DNA of 64,000 bases, taken from Robertmurraya andreesenii (GTDB lineage Bacteria; Bacillota; Bacilli; Bacillales; Cytobacillaceae). Made by a program: the position numbers and the translations under genes. Below the pieces are notes generated by a model that saw only the letters and a list, made by a program, of their open reading frames with translations, did not search any database and was not told the origin of the DNA. Each line of letters begins with the position of its first letter. Position 1 is the stretch's first letter. Of this stretch, positions 26,922 to 36,400 are shown in pieces. The stretch covers positions 1-64,000 of the forward strand of contig NZ_JAUSTU010000013.1 of NCBI RefSeq assembly GCF_030813005.1, written 5' to 3'.

Positions 26922-27114
26922 TGTGTAAAATATCGCAGCCTATGAGAACACCTTTATGTCTTCATTTTGTTCCTCAAGAGAGTCTTTCCTCTCTGACGGG
27001 GTATTGCGTAACCCGCTGCTGCAGGGCGAAGATACATGAAAACAAAATGTGCATAATCGCTGTTGTCGTCTGTTTTTATTTTACCAAAATAAAAACACAA
27101 GGAGGAGTCAATCA
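26922..27114 (+). promoter_or_regulatory. rpsD mRNA leader (probable S4 autoregulatory leader)
   Basis: A leader of about 190 nt precedes rpsD. It contains several complementary blocks (GAGAGTC/CTCTCTGAC-type pairing near 26980, GCAGCGGG/CCCGCTGC near 27015) and a perfect 12-bp stem at 27071-27097 that ends just before the AAGGAGG site. Bacillus S4 is known to repress its own synthesis through such a leader; that this is the same element is inferred from position and structure. Confidence 0.6.
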
Positions 27115-27717
27115 ATGGCTCGTTATACAGGTCCAAGCTGGAAATTATCTCGCCGTCTAGGTATTTCCCTAAGCGGTACAGGTAAAGAATTAGAGAAGCG
27201 TCCTTACGCTCCTGGACAACATGGTCCAAACCAACGCAAGAAATTATCAGAATACGGTTTACAATTACAAGAGAAGCAAAAGCTTCGTCATATGTATGGT
27301 GTAAATGAGCGCCAATTCCGTAACCTATTCGACAAAGCTGGCAAAATGGCTGGCGTACACGGTGAAAACTTCATGATTCTTCTTGAATCTCGCCTTGACA
27401 ACCTTGTTTACCGTCTTGGCTTAGCTCGTACTCGTCGTCAAGCTCGTCAGCTAGTTAACCATGGTCACATCCTTGTTGATGGCAAGCGTGTAGATATTCC
27501 TTCATACCGCGTAGCACCTGGTCAAACAATCGGTGTTCGTGAAAAATCACGCAACCTTGACATCATCAAAGAAGCAATCGAAGTAAACAACTTCGTACCT
27601 GACTATTTAACATTTGATGCAGACAAACTAGAAGGTACATTCACTCGCCTTCCAGAACGTTCTGAGCTTCCTGCAGAAGTTAACGAAGCGTTTATCGTTG
27701 AGTTCTACTCTCGTTAA
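27115..27717 (+). CDS. rpsD: 30S ribosomal protein S4
   Basis: Primary 16S rRNA-binding protein S4 and assembly initiator, 200 residues. It starts with MARYTGPSWKLSRRLGISLS; the S4 RNA-binding domain follows with SRLDNLVYRLGLARTRRQARQLVNHGHI. It ends FIVEFYSR. ATG 27115 has an AAGGAGG site; frames starting further upstream are in the leader. The last codons and terminator form one copy of the island attachment repeat. Because the C-terminus is intact, insertion of the island has not damaged the protein. Confidence 0.98.
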   Translation: MARYTGPSWKLSRRLGISLSGTGKELEKRPYAPGQHGPNQRKKLSEYGLQLQEKQKLRHMYGVNERQFRNLFDKAGKMAGVHGENFMILLESRLDNLVYRLGLARTRRQARQLVNHGHILVDGKRVDIPSYRVAPGQTIGVREKSRNLDIIKEAIEVNNFVPDYLTFDADKLEGTFTRLPERSELPAEVNEAFIVEFYSR

Positions 27718-27799
27718 TAAAATCGCTTCTTAAAGAGCGATAACGAAAACCCTAGAAACGTTGATTTATCAATGGTTCTAGGGTTTTTTATTTTTTGTG
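27694..27799. repeat. attL: island attachment repeat at the 3' end of rpsD
   Basis: The 106 bp from the last S4 codons to the end of the rpsD terminator recur as an imperfect direct copy at 61849-61959. The longest identical core is TACTCTCGTTAAT (27706-27718), which covers the final codons and stop. The terminator stem is conserved too, with a 4-base insertion in the right copy. Beyond 27799 the sequences diverge completely. This is the classical layout of a tyrosine-recombinase attachment site inside a conserved gene end. Confidence 0.88.
27746..27787 (+). terminator. rpsD intrinsic terminator (within attL)
   Basis: A stem AAAACCCTAGAA/TTCTAGGGTTTT plus TTATTTTTT, immediately after rpsD. 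Confidence 0.9.
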
Positions 27800-28060
27800 T
27801 CATGTAGTTGTATTCAATCGGAACGACGGATTCGTCGAGCGTTGCATGAAAGTCATAGTTAAAGTCGCTATCGAAGGACGAGTACCAAGGAATGTTCCAC
27901 CCCATTCGTTCCTTTTAGCTTTGGAGCTTGGGAAGTGGAGCACGAGATATCAGTGCCAGTGACGTGTTGCGTGCATGCAGGTGGGCGAGATGATGACCAA
28001 TATTGTCCGCAGCGAGCGAACAAGCCATTCCTCTCGTGAAACAACATTTGGTAGTTGTAA
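27800..28060 (-). pseudogene. DUF899 (thioredoxin-like) gene fragment
   Basis: On the minus strand a frame reads MACSLAADNIGHHLAHLHAR, then NTSLALISRAPLPKLQS, a TAA stop at 27915-27917, and KERMGWNIPWYSSFDSDFNY DFHATLDE...EYNYMT. This matches the DUF899 family pattern (Cys-Ser-x-x-Ala-Asp-Asn-Ile, HL-HARDT, GW-FPW-SS-SDFNYDFH). Both ends are missing and the in-frame stop kills it. The homology ends at 27800, directly at the edge of the attachment repeat, so a recombination event probably truncated it. Local base composition is GC-richer than the surrounding island. Confidence 0.75.
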
Positions 28061-28214
28061 ATTTCAATTTCAAAACATTCTATCGGTTTTAGGATGTTTT
28101 TCTTTTTTATTCAATTAGCCACTAGTGGGATCTACAAAAACATTTCGTAAGTTTCGCATATTTTAATTTCGCGAAACATAGGGTATACTAGGGGGTGAAG
28201 AGGTGAGAATAATT

Positions 28215-28736
28215 ATGTACGAAATTCAAACAGAAGAATTGGAAAAAATGAAGCGAAATTTACAATTGTCTCCTCCAATGGAAATGTATATTACAGCCAT
28301 TGAAAATTTATTGGTAGCTGAAAAGGTCTTAAAAACAACAAATATCGATAGTGATTTAGCTTATGCGAATCAAAATGCAAAAGGGTTCGCAACGCTGGTT
28401 AAACAAATCGTTCAGAAAAGAGATAATATAGCAATTATCCCAAGTGAAGAAAAGGTCCTCGATACGTTTGAATTAGCTGATTACTGTGGTGTATCTGCGC
28501 AAACAATTCGTAAAAAGTGCGAATCTGGCGAGATTAAAGCAAAAAGAGGGAAGAGAAATCAATGGATTATCCCAGAGAGTGAGTTATCCAACCCAATCAT
28601 TTTAAAGTGGTTAGAAGACAAAGAAACTCGATTTACGAGTATAAAAGAAGCACAGGATGTTTTAAGCAAAAGCAAAGCTTTTATTGACGGTTTAAAAGAA
28701 GAGGAAAAAGCCAGAAAAGCAGAGGCAGAAGAATAA
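28215..28736 (+). CDS. HTH (excisionase-type) DNA-binding protein, probable antitoxin
   Basis: A 173-residue protein with a central MerR/excisionase-like HTH: LDTFELADYCGVSAQTIRKK followed by CESGEIKAKRGKRNQWIIPE (about 83-123). The N-terminal part is helical and the C-terminus is highly charged (EEEKARKAEAEE). ATG 28215 follows GAAGAGGTGAG; a GTG 12 bases earlier overlaps that site. Its stop is 1 bp before the PIN-domain gene, so the two are translationally coupled, as in type II toxin-antitoxin operons. The HTH would bind its own promoter. It could alternatively serve as the island's recombination directionality factor, but its partner argues for antitoxin. Confidence 0.75.
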   Translation: MYEIQTEELEKMKRNLQLSPPMEMYITAIENLLVAEKVLKTTNIDSDLAYANQNAKGFATLVKQIVQKRDNIAIIPSEEKVLDTFELADYCGVSAQTIRKKCESGEIKAKRGKRNQWIIPESELSNPIILKWLEDKETRFTSIKEAQDVLSKSKAFIDGLKEEEKARKAEAEE

Positions 28737-28737
28737 A

Positions 28738-29247
28738 GTGGCAAGATACTTAATTGATACAAATGTTATTCGGTTATATGTAGATAGACAGCCTGAAGTC
28801 GAATCGTTCATTGAAAGCTCCCTTGCTAAAAATGATACATTTTTCATTCCTGAAACCGTCAAATATGAAATTTTGAGTCAATTTGTAGAGATGAAAAAAC
28901 ATGAAGTCGTAGCTGCAAGGAAACTAATCGCAGCTTTTCAACCAATTGAAGTTGAATTGAGTGATTTTAAAAGAGCACATCTATATAGAAGACAAGGTAG
29001 AAAGATCAGAAAATATCATAACGGATGGAAAAAACCCCAAACTCCAGCACTTCCAGGATTAGCTGATTCCTTTATAGCAGTAACAGCAATCAATGAAAAA
29101 ATCGATCTTGTAACGAATAATCTAAAGGATTTCCACCTATTGCGTTTTTTTGGAAGAACAATTATTGAACCCATTACACGGGAGCGTTATGGACCAATAG
29201 ATTTCAAAAATAAAAATACCATTCCTAATGAATATCCAAAATCTTAA
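28738..29247 (+). CDS. PIN-domain protein, VapC-like toxin
   Basis: A 169-residue PIN-domain ribonuclease candidate. The acidic residues are Asp7 (YLIDTNVI), Glu44 (VKYEIL), Asp110 (GLADSFIAVTA) and Asn128/Asp131 (TNNLKDF), the usual Mg-binding set. An unusual basic insert RRQGRKIRKYHNGWKK (about 84-99) lies between the second and third. The start is GTG at 28738, directly after the HTH gene. By family knowledge VapC-type PIN proteins cleave tRNA or rRNA and are neutralised by the cognate antitoxin; here the antitoxin is an HTH protein, not a classical VapB. Confidence 0.8.
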   Translation: MARYLIDTNVIRLYVDRQPEVESFIESSLAKNDTFFIPETVKYEILSQFVEMKKHEVVAARKLIAAFQPIEVELSDFKRAHLYRRQGRKIRKYHNGWKKPQTPALPGLADSFIAVTAINEKIDLVTNNLKDFHLLRFFGRTIIEPITRERYGPIDFKNKNTIPNEYPKS

Positions 29248-29248
29248 G

Positions 29249-29276
29249 CAACTATCTCATTAAATTGGGATAGTTG
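29249..29276 (+). terminator. Terminator of the HTH/PIN operon
   Basis: A perfect 8-bp stem CAACTATC/GATAGTTG followed by TTTTG. The PIN gene's stop codon lies just upstream. A second weaker ACTC/GAGT hairpin with seven T follows near 29380-29405. Confidence 0.65.
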
Positions 29277-29418
29277 TTTTGTATTAATGCAACTCATTCG
29301 ACATTAAGAGACATAGTCATTAAGACTTGATTGGTGCTGGGCTACTAAAAACAATGCAAATTAAAGAACCTCCCAATGTTCGGAGACTCTTTTCAGAGTT
29401 TTTTTGCATAAAATCAGG

Positions 29419-29652
29419 CTAGTATCCTAGTGTTATGTTTTCAATCTCATTAATCAATCTTTCAACTTCTTTTATTCCCAGAGCTGTTATTTCGCATGAA
29501 TCTTTTTGAAACTCAATAAAACGAGATGCATGTAAGCTCTTTAATACCTTTGCAAGAAAAAGTTTCTTTACTCGTTTTTCTACTGTTACTTTGACTTTTC
29601 TAACATAATAATAGCTCGTACTTTTAGGTTGTACAAGACTTACGCAGGGTAT
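29419..29652 (-). CDS. Possible small winged-helix-like protein (doubtful)
   Basis: A minus-strand frame whose C-terminal part (FLAKVLKSLHASRFIEFQKD then SCEITALGIKEVERLINEIE) resembles the end of a winged-helix domain. The N-terminal part of the open frame overlaps the promoter of the XRE gene and is not credible, and I see no good ribosome site. It may be a degraded regulator or chance. Confidence 0.25.
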   Translation of the reverse strand: MPCVSLVQPKSTSYYYVRKVKVTVEKRVKKLFLAKVLKSLHASRFIEFQKDSCEITALGIKEVERLINEIENITLGY

Positions 29653-29683
29653 ATAATTCACCCAAATGGAGGTATTATATATC

Positions 29684-30328
29684 ATGAATGACTTATTAAA
29701 AGAAAAGGCAACGTACTGGAAAATCAGATTAAAAAAGTGTATGGATGCAGCAAGATATACTCAAGCATCCTTTGCTGAAGCCTTAAACAATAAATATGGA
29801 ACTAGTTATGGCCAAAAAGATGTTAGTAGATGGATGAATACAGGAGCCAAAATTAAAAATGGAGAAGTCGGCTTTCCAAAATACGATACTATGCTTCTAA
29901 TTGCAGATTTCTTTAGTGTAGATGTTGGCTATCTCACTGGTGAAACTGATGAGATTTCATTTTCAGTGGAGAAGGCCTGTTCTTATATGGGTTTGAATGG
30001 CGAAGCGATAAAAGCCATAAGAGAAATCACACAACCTGAAAATGAAGCAACTTACATGAGGAAAGATATGAGAGAATCATTTAACAAGTTTCTTTCAGCA
30101 GAGGGCTTTCATAATTTTTTTGATAGGCTACATGATCTTCAACTTACATCTATATTACCAAATCAAGAGAATCACGTCTTGGACAACCTTGATAGTGCTA
30201 TTGACTACATCCGTGGTTTAGAGTACAAAGGGAAAATTGCACGATATGAATTGAATGAAGCTCTAGTACTACTAGTTAATGAATTATATCCTAACCCACC
30301 ACAAGTAGATTTGAATATAAAAGAATGA
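29684..30328 (+). CDS. XRE-family transcriptional regulator
   Basis: A 214-residue phage-repressor-like regulator. The N-terminal HTH covers about residues 9-75 (LKKCMDAARYTQASFAEALN, GQKDVSRWMN, YDTMLLIADFFSVDVGYLTG); its FFSVDVGYLTGETDE ending is characteristic of Cro/C1-type repressors in Firmicute elements. The C-terminal 130 residues are helical, without an identifiable peptidase site. ATG 29684 is eleven bases after GGAGG. It stands alone near the left end and may control island genes; its targets cannot be told. Confidence 0.85.
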   Translation: MNDLLKEKATYWKIRLKKCMDAARYTQASFAEALNNKYGTSYGQKDVSRWMNTGAKIKNGEVGFPKYDTMLLIADFFSVDVGYLTGETDEISFSVEKACSYMGLNGEAIKAIREITQPENEATYMRKDMRESFNKFLSAEGFHNFFDRLHDLQLTSILPNQENHVLDNLDSAIDYIRGLEYKGKIARYELNEALVLLVNELYPNPPQVDLNIKE

Positions 30329-30842
30329 ATAATATAACTTATATCAGATTATTCAAGGGTTTCCACCACAACAAAACACCAAGATAGCGGCTCTAGGATA
30401 GACTATGCTGGCATTTAATGAAAATCATATTGAACGTTGCCTTTTGTGTTTTTTGTTATACACAATCAAAAATTCAATTAATAAGGGCATAAACCCTTTA
30501 TATTCTATGCCCTTTATAGCTTGGCTTATTTAACTTCTACCCGTTTATTTAAGTGAAATTCTTCACAAAAAAACTTAAAAATAGAGGTTGTTTATTACGC
30601 ATTATGAGACAACTACGTAATATAAGGGTTAATCCAAATATGGCCCTTTAACCGAATAACCATTTAATTACTTTACAATACTTTTTTATCCTATTTCATG
30701 TTCAATCGTAGCAATTTTTATTATACTAAGAGTATACAATTGGGAATATGTGTAATATTTTATTGGCCGATGAAATCAAAAAGAGTTGTATTTTGTTAAA
30801 CTATAAAATAGGTACTTTTCATAGTTAAATGGGGTGAAAAGA
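30329..30842. other. Intergenic region with one terminator-like hairpin
   Basis: About 510 bp without a gene. A hairpin AAGGGCATA/TATGCCCTT at 30483-30513 may end XRE transcription, although no clear T-run follows. An AACAAAACACC...GGTGTTTTGTT-like repeat partner is not complete. The last 120 bp hold the AT-rich promoter area of the CoiA-like gene. Confidence 0.45.
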
Positions 30843-32489
30843 ATGTTTGTAGCAGTCGACCAAAATGGGGAGAAGCAATTCGCATTTGATGAGGATAAGA
30901 ATGCATTACGATATTTGTCAGCTGCAAAAATACTCTATTGTCCCAACTGTCAGAAGAAAGTTTTCTTTCGCGGAGGACCAAAACGCATTCATCACTTTTA
31001 TCACGAACCTCATGTTGAATGTAGTTTCGTTGGGGAGCCTGAGACACAGGAACATCTTGGTGGTAAATTAGCAATTTATAATTGGTTGAGAAAACAATAT
31101 CCAAATACCTTTATAGCTTTAGAATACCGAATTACAAAAACGAATCAAATAGCTGATGTCTATGTGGATTTTGGCAATGGCAAAAGATTTGCATTTGAAG
31201 TGCAGTGTGCCGAACTAACAGCAGAAACTTGGCTAGAGCGACGTAAACTATACCGAATTGCTGGAATAAGAGATATATGGCTTTTTGGAACTATTAACTA
31301 TTACAAAGAGATAAATAGTAATGAAATTGGTGAAGGAGAGCTTCTTCTTCGATTAAAGTACTTGCAGCAAACAGTTAATGAAAAAGAACGTAACGTGTAC
31401 TTTATTGATGTGAAAAATAATCTGGTAAAGCAAATTGGTCAATTTTTCGGTTTGTCTTATTGGACAGAAACAAGAGCAGTTGTAAAAACACAAGAAATTT
31501 CTATAGACGAAATGAAAATTTTTCAAGTACCAACTCCTTGTAAATATGTCTTAGGAGATCAAAGCTCCCTCGCAAGGCTTCATGAATATTTTTCAAACCG
31601 GAGGAAAAAAGCAGCAGAAATTTGGGAACAACGGAAAAAGGAAAATCATTTAAGATTACAGAGAATACAGCAAAAACAACAACGGATAAAGAAATTTGAA
31701 AAATATAAACGGTATTTGAATAACTTTAGTATACAAGTGGTGTTGCAGCGTATGTCACATAGAGAACAAATTCTTTTTAAACGTTTAGTGAAAGAATACA
31801 ATCTATCCGATACAAGTTTTCCGGGAATATTTAACATTCAAATGGAAGATTATGAATATATACATACGCCTTATCCTTTATGGCAGTTACTCGTATTCCA
31901 TAAAGCAATTAGACACAACTATAGTAAAAAACAATTAATCTATTCAAAGTATTTATTTCAAGATATAAAAGATCAGATCCGGTACAATTCTAGGGACAGT
32001 AAAGAAGTCGCTACGATAATTCATAGCTATCTAGTTCTATTAGAAAAGTGTGGATTTTTAGATAAAAGAACACTCTATCGCAAGTATATTCATCCATTTA
32101 CAATTGAAAACAATGTGTTACCAATTGTCGATGATAAAGAACTTAACTCATTTGTGGCTTTGTATTTTTCAGAATTTAATTTACTAGAGATTGGTTGGGC
32201 TGAATATTACGATACTCAAGTATTTATCGAGGTTGAGGAACAAAAAAAATTAAAAAAGGCAGTGAATCGTTATCAACATCTCGTTATCAATCGAATGGAG
32301 TCCCCTCTTCACATTGAAGAAGGTTTAATTGAATGGTTTCAGAAGGCAGTATTGAGTCAATCTATTCAATTAGAAAAAAATGAGGAAGAATTTTTGAACG
32401 ATTTAGTGAATCTAGTTCAAGAAGGTAATTTTATCTCACAAGCAATATATGATACGTTTTTTGCGTTAATAGAAGGGAAATTTAATTAA
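30843..32489 (+). CDS. CoiA-like nuclease-domain protein
   Basis: A 548-residue protein related to the competence protein CoiA family. The N-terminal part has a zinc-ribbon-like CPNCQKKVFFRGGPKRIHHF with a second Cys/His cluster (HEPHVECSF). A PD-(D/E)xK-type core follows at about 95-135: ALEYRITKTNQIADVYVDF then KRFAFEVQCAELTAETWLER, with Asp and ExQ as probable catalytic residues. The remainder is helical and basic (about 240-290: NRRKKAAEIWEQRKKENHLR). ATG 30843 is six bases after GGGGTG. CoiA proteins act in DNA uptake and recombination; isolated in a defence island, this one more plausibly processes incoming DNA. That role is inferred. Confidence 0.75.
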   Translation: MFVAVDQNGEKQFAFDEDKNALRYLSAAKILYCPNCQKKVFFRGGPKRIHHFYHEPHVECSFVGEPETQEHLGGKLAIYNWLRKQYPNTFIALEYRITKTNQIADVYVDFGNGKRFAFEVQCAELTAETWLERRKLYRIAGIRDIWLFGTINYYKEINSNEIGEGELLLRLKYLQQTVNEKERNVYFIDVKNNLVKQIGQFFGLSYWTETRAVVKTQEISIDEMKIFQVPTPCKYVLGDQSSLARLHEYFSNRRKKAAEIWEQRKKENHLRLQRIQQKQQRIKKFEKYKRYLNNFSIQVVLQRMSHREQILFKRLVKEYNLSDTSFPGIFNIQMEDYEYIHTPYPLWQLLVFHKAIRHNYSKKQLIYSKYLFQDIKDQIRYNSRDSKEVATIIHSYLVLLEKCGFLDKRTLYRKYIHPFTIENNVLPIVDDKELNSFVALYFSEFNLLEIGWAEYYDTQVFIEVEEQKKLKKAVNRYQHLVINRMESPLHIEEGLIEWFQKAVLSQSIQLEKNEEEFLNDLVNLVQEGNFISQAIYDTFFALIEGKFN

Positions 32490-33355
32490 GGAAATTTAAG
32501 TTAAAGAGTCAAAGAAAATTTAAAAGACCGAGTATATAAGTCTGTACATAGATTTTCTCCAGTTACGAATACTCACTATGTAATATTTAACAGTCGAATG
32601 CCGTATCTAATGGTATCTATTATTAGATACCACACTATTTTCACCTATAAAAGCGACATATTTTTGGTGCGTATCATACTATTAGAGACGAATAGTGGTA
32701 ACCATGAAATTTATTCATCCCACTAAGGTTATATCAGTTTTGCTAAAGTAAATTTCAATAGATACGATTAAGTGACCCTTATAATAGTAACCAATGTCAG
32801 TTTCTAAAATAGATTACTCTCTTAAAAAACTTTTTTGCGACACTTTGTAATCATATTCATAAACTGAGTAACTAAAATCAATAAAATTATTTGGTTTCAA
32901 TTTTTCTTCCTTATGATTTATCCCAAGCCAAATCGTTGATAATCTGTTCCTCCATCAATAAAAATGCTACCGCAAGAACATTTCTTAAAATCATGCGCAA
33001 ATTTGAATGAATGTTATAAAATTTTAAATCTCATTATATTTTCTGGCTAAATTATCAAATTATCAATGTCAATAATTCCAACGTGCCTATTTTACTACGC
33101 ACGTTGGGGGCGTCCGCTGCATGAGCATAGTTCAAAATCTTTATATCCCAGTAGTATCAACACTTATCACCTTTAGAAAGAACAAGAAAAAAGCCCGACT
33201 ATAACCAAAAGTAAGTGGTGAAAAAAGCGCAATTACCGTCCGATCATAGCCCCCTTTAATCAGGTCTATTGATATAAATATAAATTTTAAAAAATCTTAA
33301 CAGAACTGCACATTTCTTTTTCGTTATTAACTACACATTGACTAAAGTTACAAAA
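32490..33355. other. Long AT-rich non-coding region with palindromes
   Basis: About 870 bp with no credible gene on either strand. It holds a palindrome GGTATCTA/TAGATACC at 32612-32631, with a partial further copy (CGTATCATACTATTAGAGA) about 60 bp on. A perfect 9-bp stem CCAACGTGC/GCACGTTGG lies at 33078-33107. It lies between the convergent CoiA-like gene and the BREX operon. It may be the decayed remains of another element. Confidence 0.5.
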
Positions 33356-33392
33356 AAATCACCCATGGTTAATGAATAACCTTGGGTGATTT
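33356..33392 (-). terminator. Terminator at the end of the BREX operon
   Basis: AAATCACCCAAGGTTA pairing with TAACCATGGGTGATTT, one mismatch, followed on the minus strand by TTTTTTTG. It lies 10 bp after the helicase stop. Confidence 0.9.
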
Positions 33393-33402
33393 GGCTATTA
33401 GA

Positions 33403-36400
33403 TTATAGCAGTCTCAATGTTTTATCCAATGAAACCTCTTCACTTATATCATTGCTTTCTATTACGTATATATAAACATATTGTTCAATTCCAGTATAAT
33501 CATCATAGTTAATGCTACGTAAAAGATCTGGCAAAGAATCCGTTACAATAATAAAACGTGTTTCATCTTTTGTACCTTCACTCGTAAAATCAACAAGACC
33601 AAATGCTTTTCTCTTTTGGATATTGAGTCTTCCATTCTGGTATTCATATTCTTTTACCTTTTGAAATACATCATCTGGTATCACTCTGCCTGTTTGTTCT
33701 GTTGGCTCCAAAATTAATTGTGCAATTCGTTTGATTGGTTGTAATTGGATGCTTCTCTCACGCTCGATGTCATCTAATCGCTCACGACTTCGTTCTTCTA
33801 GGTCTTCAATTTGAGAATAGGTTAGGTTAATTAACGCACTATTTTTATTGTCAATATTGCTCTGTTCATACTGTAAAAGACGATTTTGGAGCGTAATCAT
33901 TTGTTCATCAAAAGATTTTCGTAGGTACACACTTTTCTTATTAACATAATCATCCCGCTTCATTTGAACCCCTTGTAACAACCTACGTGCTTGCATAATA
34001 GCTTCTCTCTTGAAGGAAGGATCTTCTCCCCCATCCGTGTTTATCACATCAAATGGCTTAGTAAATAAGCAATATGGATCGATTTGAATCCATTCACCTG
34101 ATTCACGTTTTCCCAAAAGCATGAATGAACGCTCTAATTCTCTTCCTGTCCCATCTACGATACTAACTTGATCTAATTCAACAGTAATCTGTTCACTTAC
34201 ATTTGCTTCAACATGGCAAACAGGAATGGCAACTTGCTGAATTTCAGTTCCTCCTAATTCCAACGCCAGTTTATATAGTGGATGGTCGTTTTGTAATAAA
34301 GGCGTTTCTTCGGTTTCTTTTTGAGGTTTTAATGCAAAGCGAATTGATTCATCGGTCTTCAATGGGATTCGTCTTTTTTTAGCTAATTCACGGATATTTT
34401 TTGGAAAACGATCAATTCTACCTAATGTCCCATCAGTTGAAAGGTGGAGACGAATTCGAGTTTCTTCAAACTGAGCTACTGCAAATTCACCATACACCCT
34501 TGCTGGCAGACTATTAATTGAAAGCTCTTGGTATGCTCTCCGCATTCCCGGTAAGTCAAAACTTTGCTCATCCATCCTCTCCTGTTTTGCTAAATCTAAT
34601 AACCTTTTATGTTCTTCTGAGAGCGTTTTTTCCATACGTGCAATGAGTTCATCTAAGTTTTCCCTACCGCTTACCGCTTGTTCCATTAAGTCTGAGAGAT
34701 CGACACCTTGTTCCTTTAATACATCGCCAATAAAGTCATATACTAGCTCTTGCCCTAAATCATTTCGCATCTGTTCCATCTTCTCAAGCAAACGGACCAA
34801 TACATCTCCTTCACGTGTATTCGATGCCACTAAGTTAAAGATAAATACTTCATTCTTCTGCCCGATTCGATGAATACGGCCCATTCGTTGTTCGAGCCGA
34901 TTTGGGTTCCACGGAATATCGTAATTAATCATTTGATTACAAAACTGCAAGTTGATTGATTCTCCACCTGCATCTGTGGCTAACATTATCTGCAGTTCAT
35001 TACGAAACTTTTCTACCTCCATGCGCCGCTGATCCATCGAGAAATTCCCAACTATTTTAGCTACCTCTGGTACATGAGTAAGTAATTTCTTTTCTAAGTA
35101 ATACAGAGTGTCTTTTGATTCGGTAAAAATTAATATCTTTTCTCCTTTAGCTAATAGTCCGTTTCCTCCAAAAAGGGTTTGCTCTAATTCAATATATTTT
35201 CGTTCTACATCTTGCTGACGAATCCAATTCGCTTTTTCAACTAAACGACCAAGTACGTCAATTTCGAGCTGCAATTCTTCTAAATTAAGAGTTTCCGTTT
35301 CCCCTTCTAACTGCATTTCCAACTCTTCTTGTTCATCTGCTGAGAGGTCTTCGAAATCTTCAGTATCTACCTGCTGCATATGTTGCTGATTATATAAAAC
35401 AGCCTCAAGTTTCTCTTTTCTTCGTACTAGTGACAGGTAAATGGCATCCAATGAAGAACTTAACCGACGTTGCAGAATCATCATAGCAAAAGCTACATTG
35501 GGCTTATTATTCTGTTTTGCGCGGTTAAAATGCTCTCGAACATACTCAGTAACCTCTTCATATAGTTCTTGCTCTTCAGCGCTCAATTCAAATGAAATGG
35601 TTTTCGTAGTACGTTTAGGAAAGAGCGGTGTTCCATCGAAATTGACCATTGATTCCTTTAAGCGACGGATAACAAAAGGGTTACTTTTCTCGTACATCGA
35701 TTCCCCACTATTTAGACGAGAAAAGATGTCATGATCAACCAGACTCATTAAATGGCGATAGTTCTCCTTATCCCCCTTATGCGGTGTTGCCGTCAGCAAC
35801 AGACAATGCTCTGTATGTCGTAATAGGGCTTCCCCTAATTGATACATCTTTGTGCGCTGAATTTTTTTCTTTTTTACTCCATGAGTATAAGCTGCCATTT
35901 TATGAGCCTCATCCACGATGACAAGATCAAATTGAGATTTCAATATCAGCGATTTTATTTCTTCTCTTGATGCCCAATAAACTGAAGCGATCACTTTATC
36001 GTATGCTTCAAATGGATTAATTTCATTGGAATTGTTTAAAAGAGAACGAGTCACAATCGTAAAATCTTCTCCAAACTTCTCTTTTAGCTCTTCTTGCCAT
36101 TGCTTTAATACTAATGGTGGGACAAGAATAAGAATCCGTTCTGCACTCTGCCTAGCTAGTAATTCACGTATTAGCATTCCAGACATAATTGTTTTACCCG
36201 CACCCGGATCATCCGCTAACAAATACCGAACTTGTGGAGATTGCAACATTCGGCTATATACTGCTTCTATCTGATGTGGCAAAGGAATAATTTTCTTATT
36301 TCCTTTAGCTCTAGATTGTGAATATTTCTCTTCTGTTTTCAAAATATAATATTGAAGATAATGTTGCAGGCGATCTGGATTAAAATAAGAATCCTCCTGC

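Noticed and set aside
27049..27114. N-terminal extension of S4 from the upstream ATG
   Set aside because: S4 starts at the conserved MARYTGPSWK with its own AAGGAGG; the extra codons lie in the structured leader.
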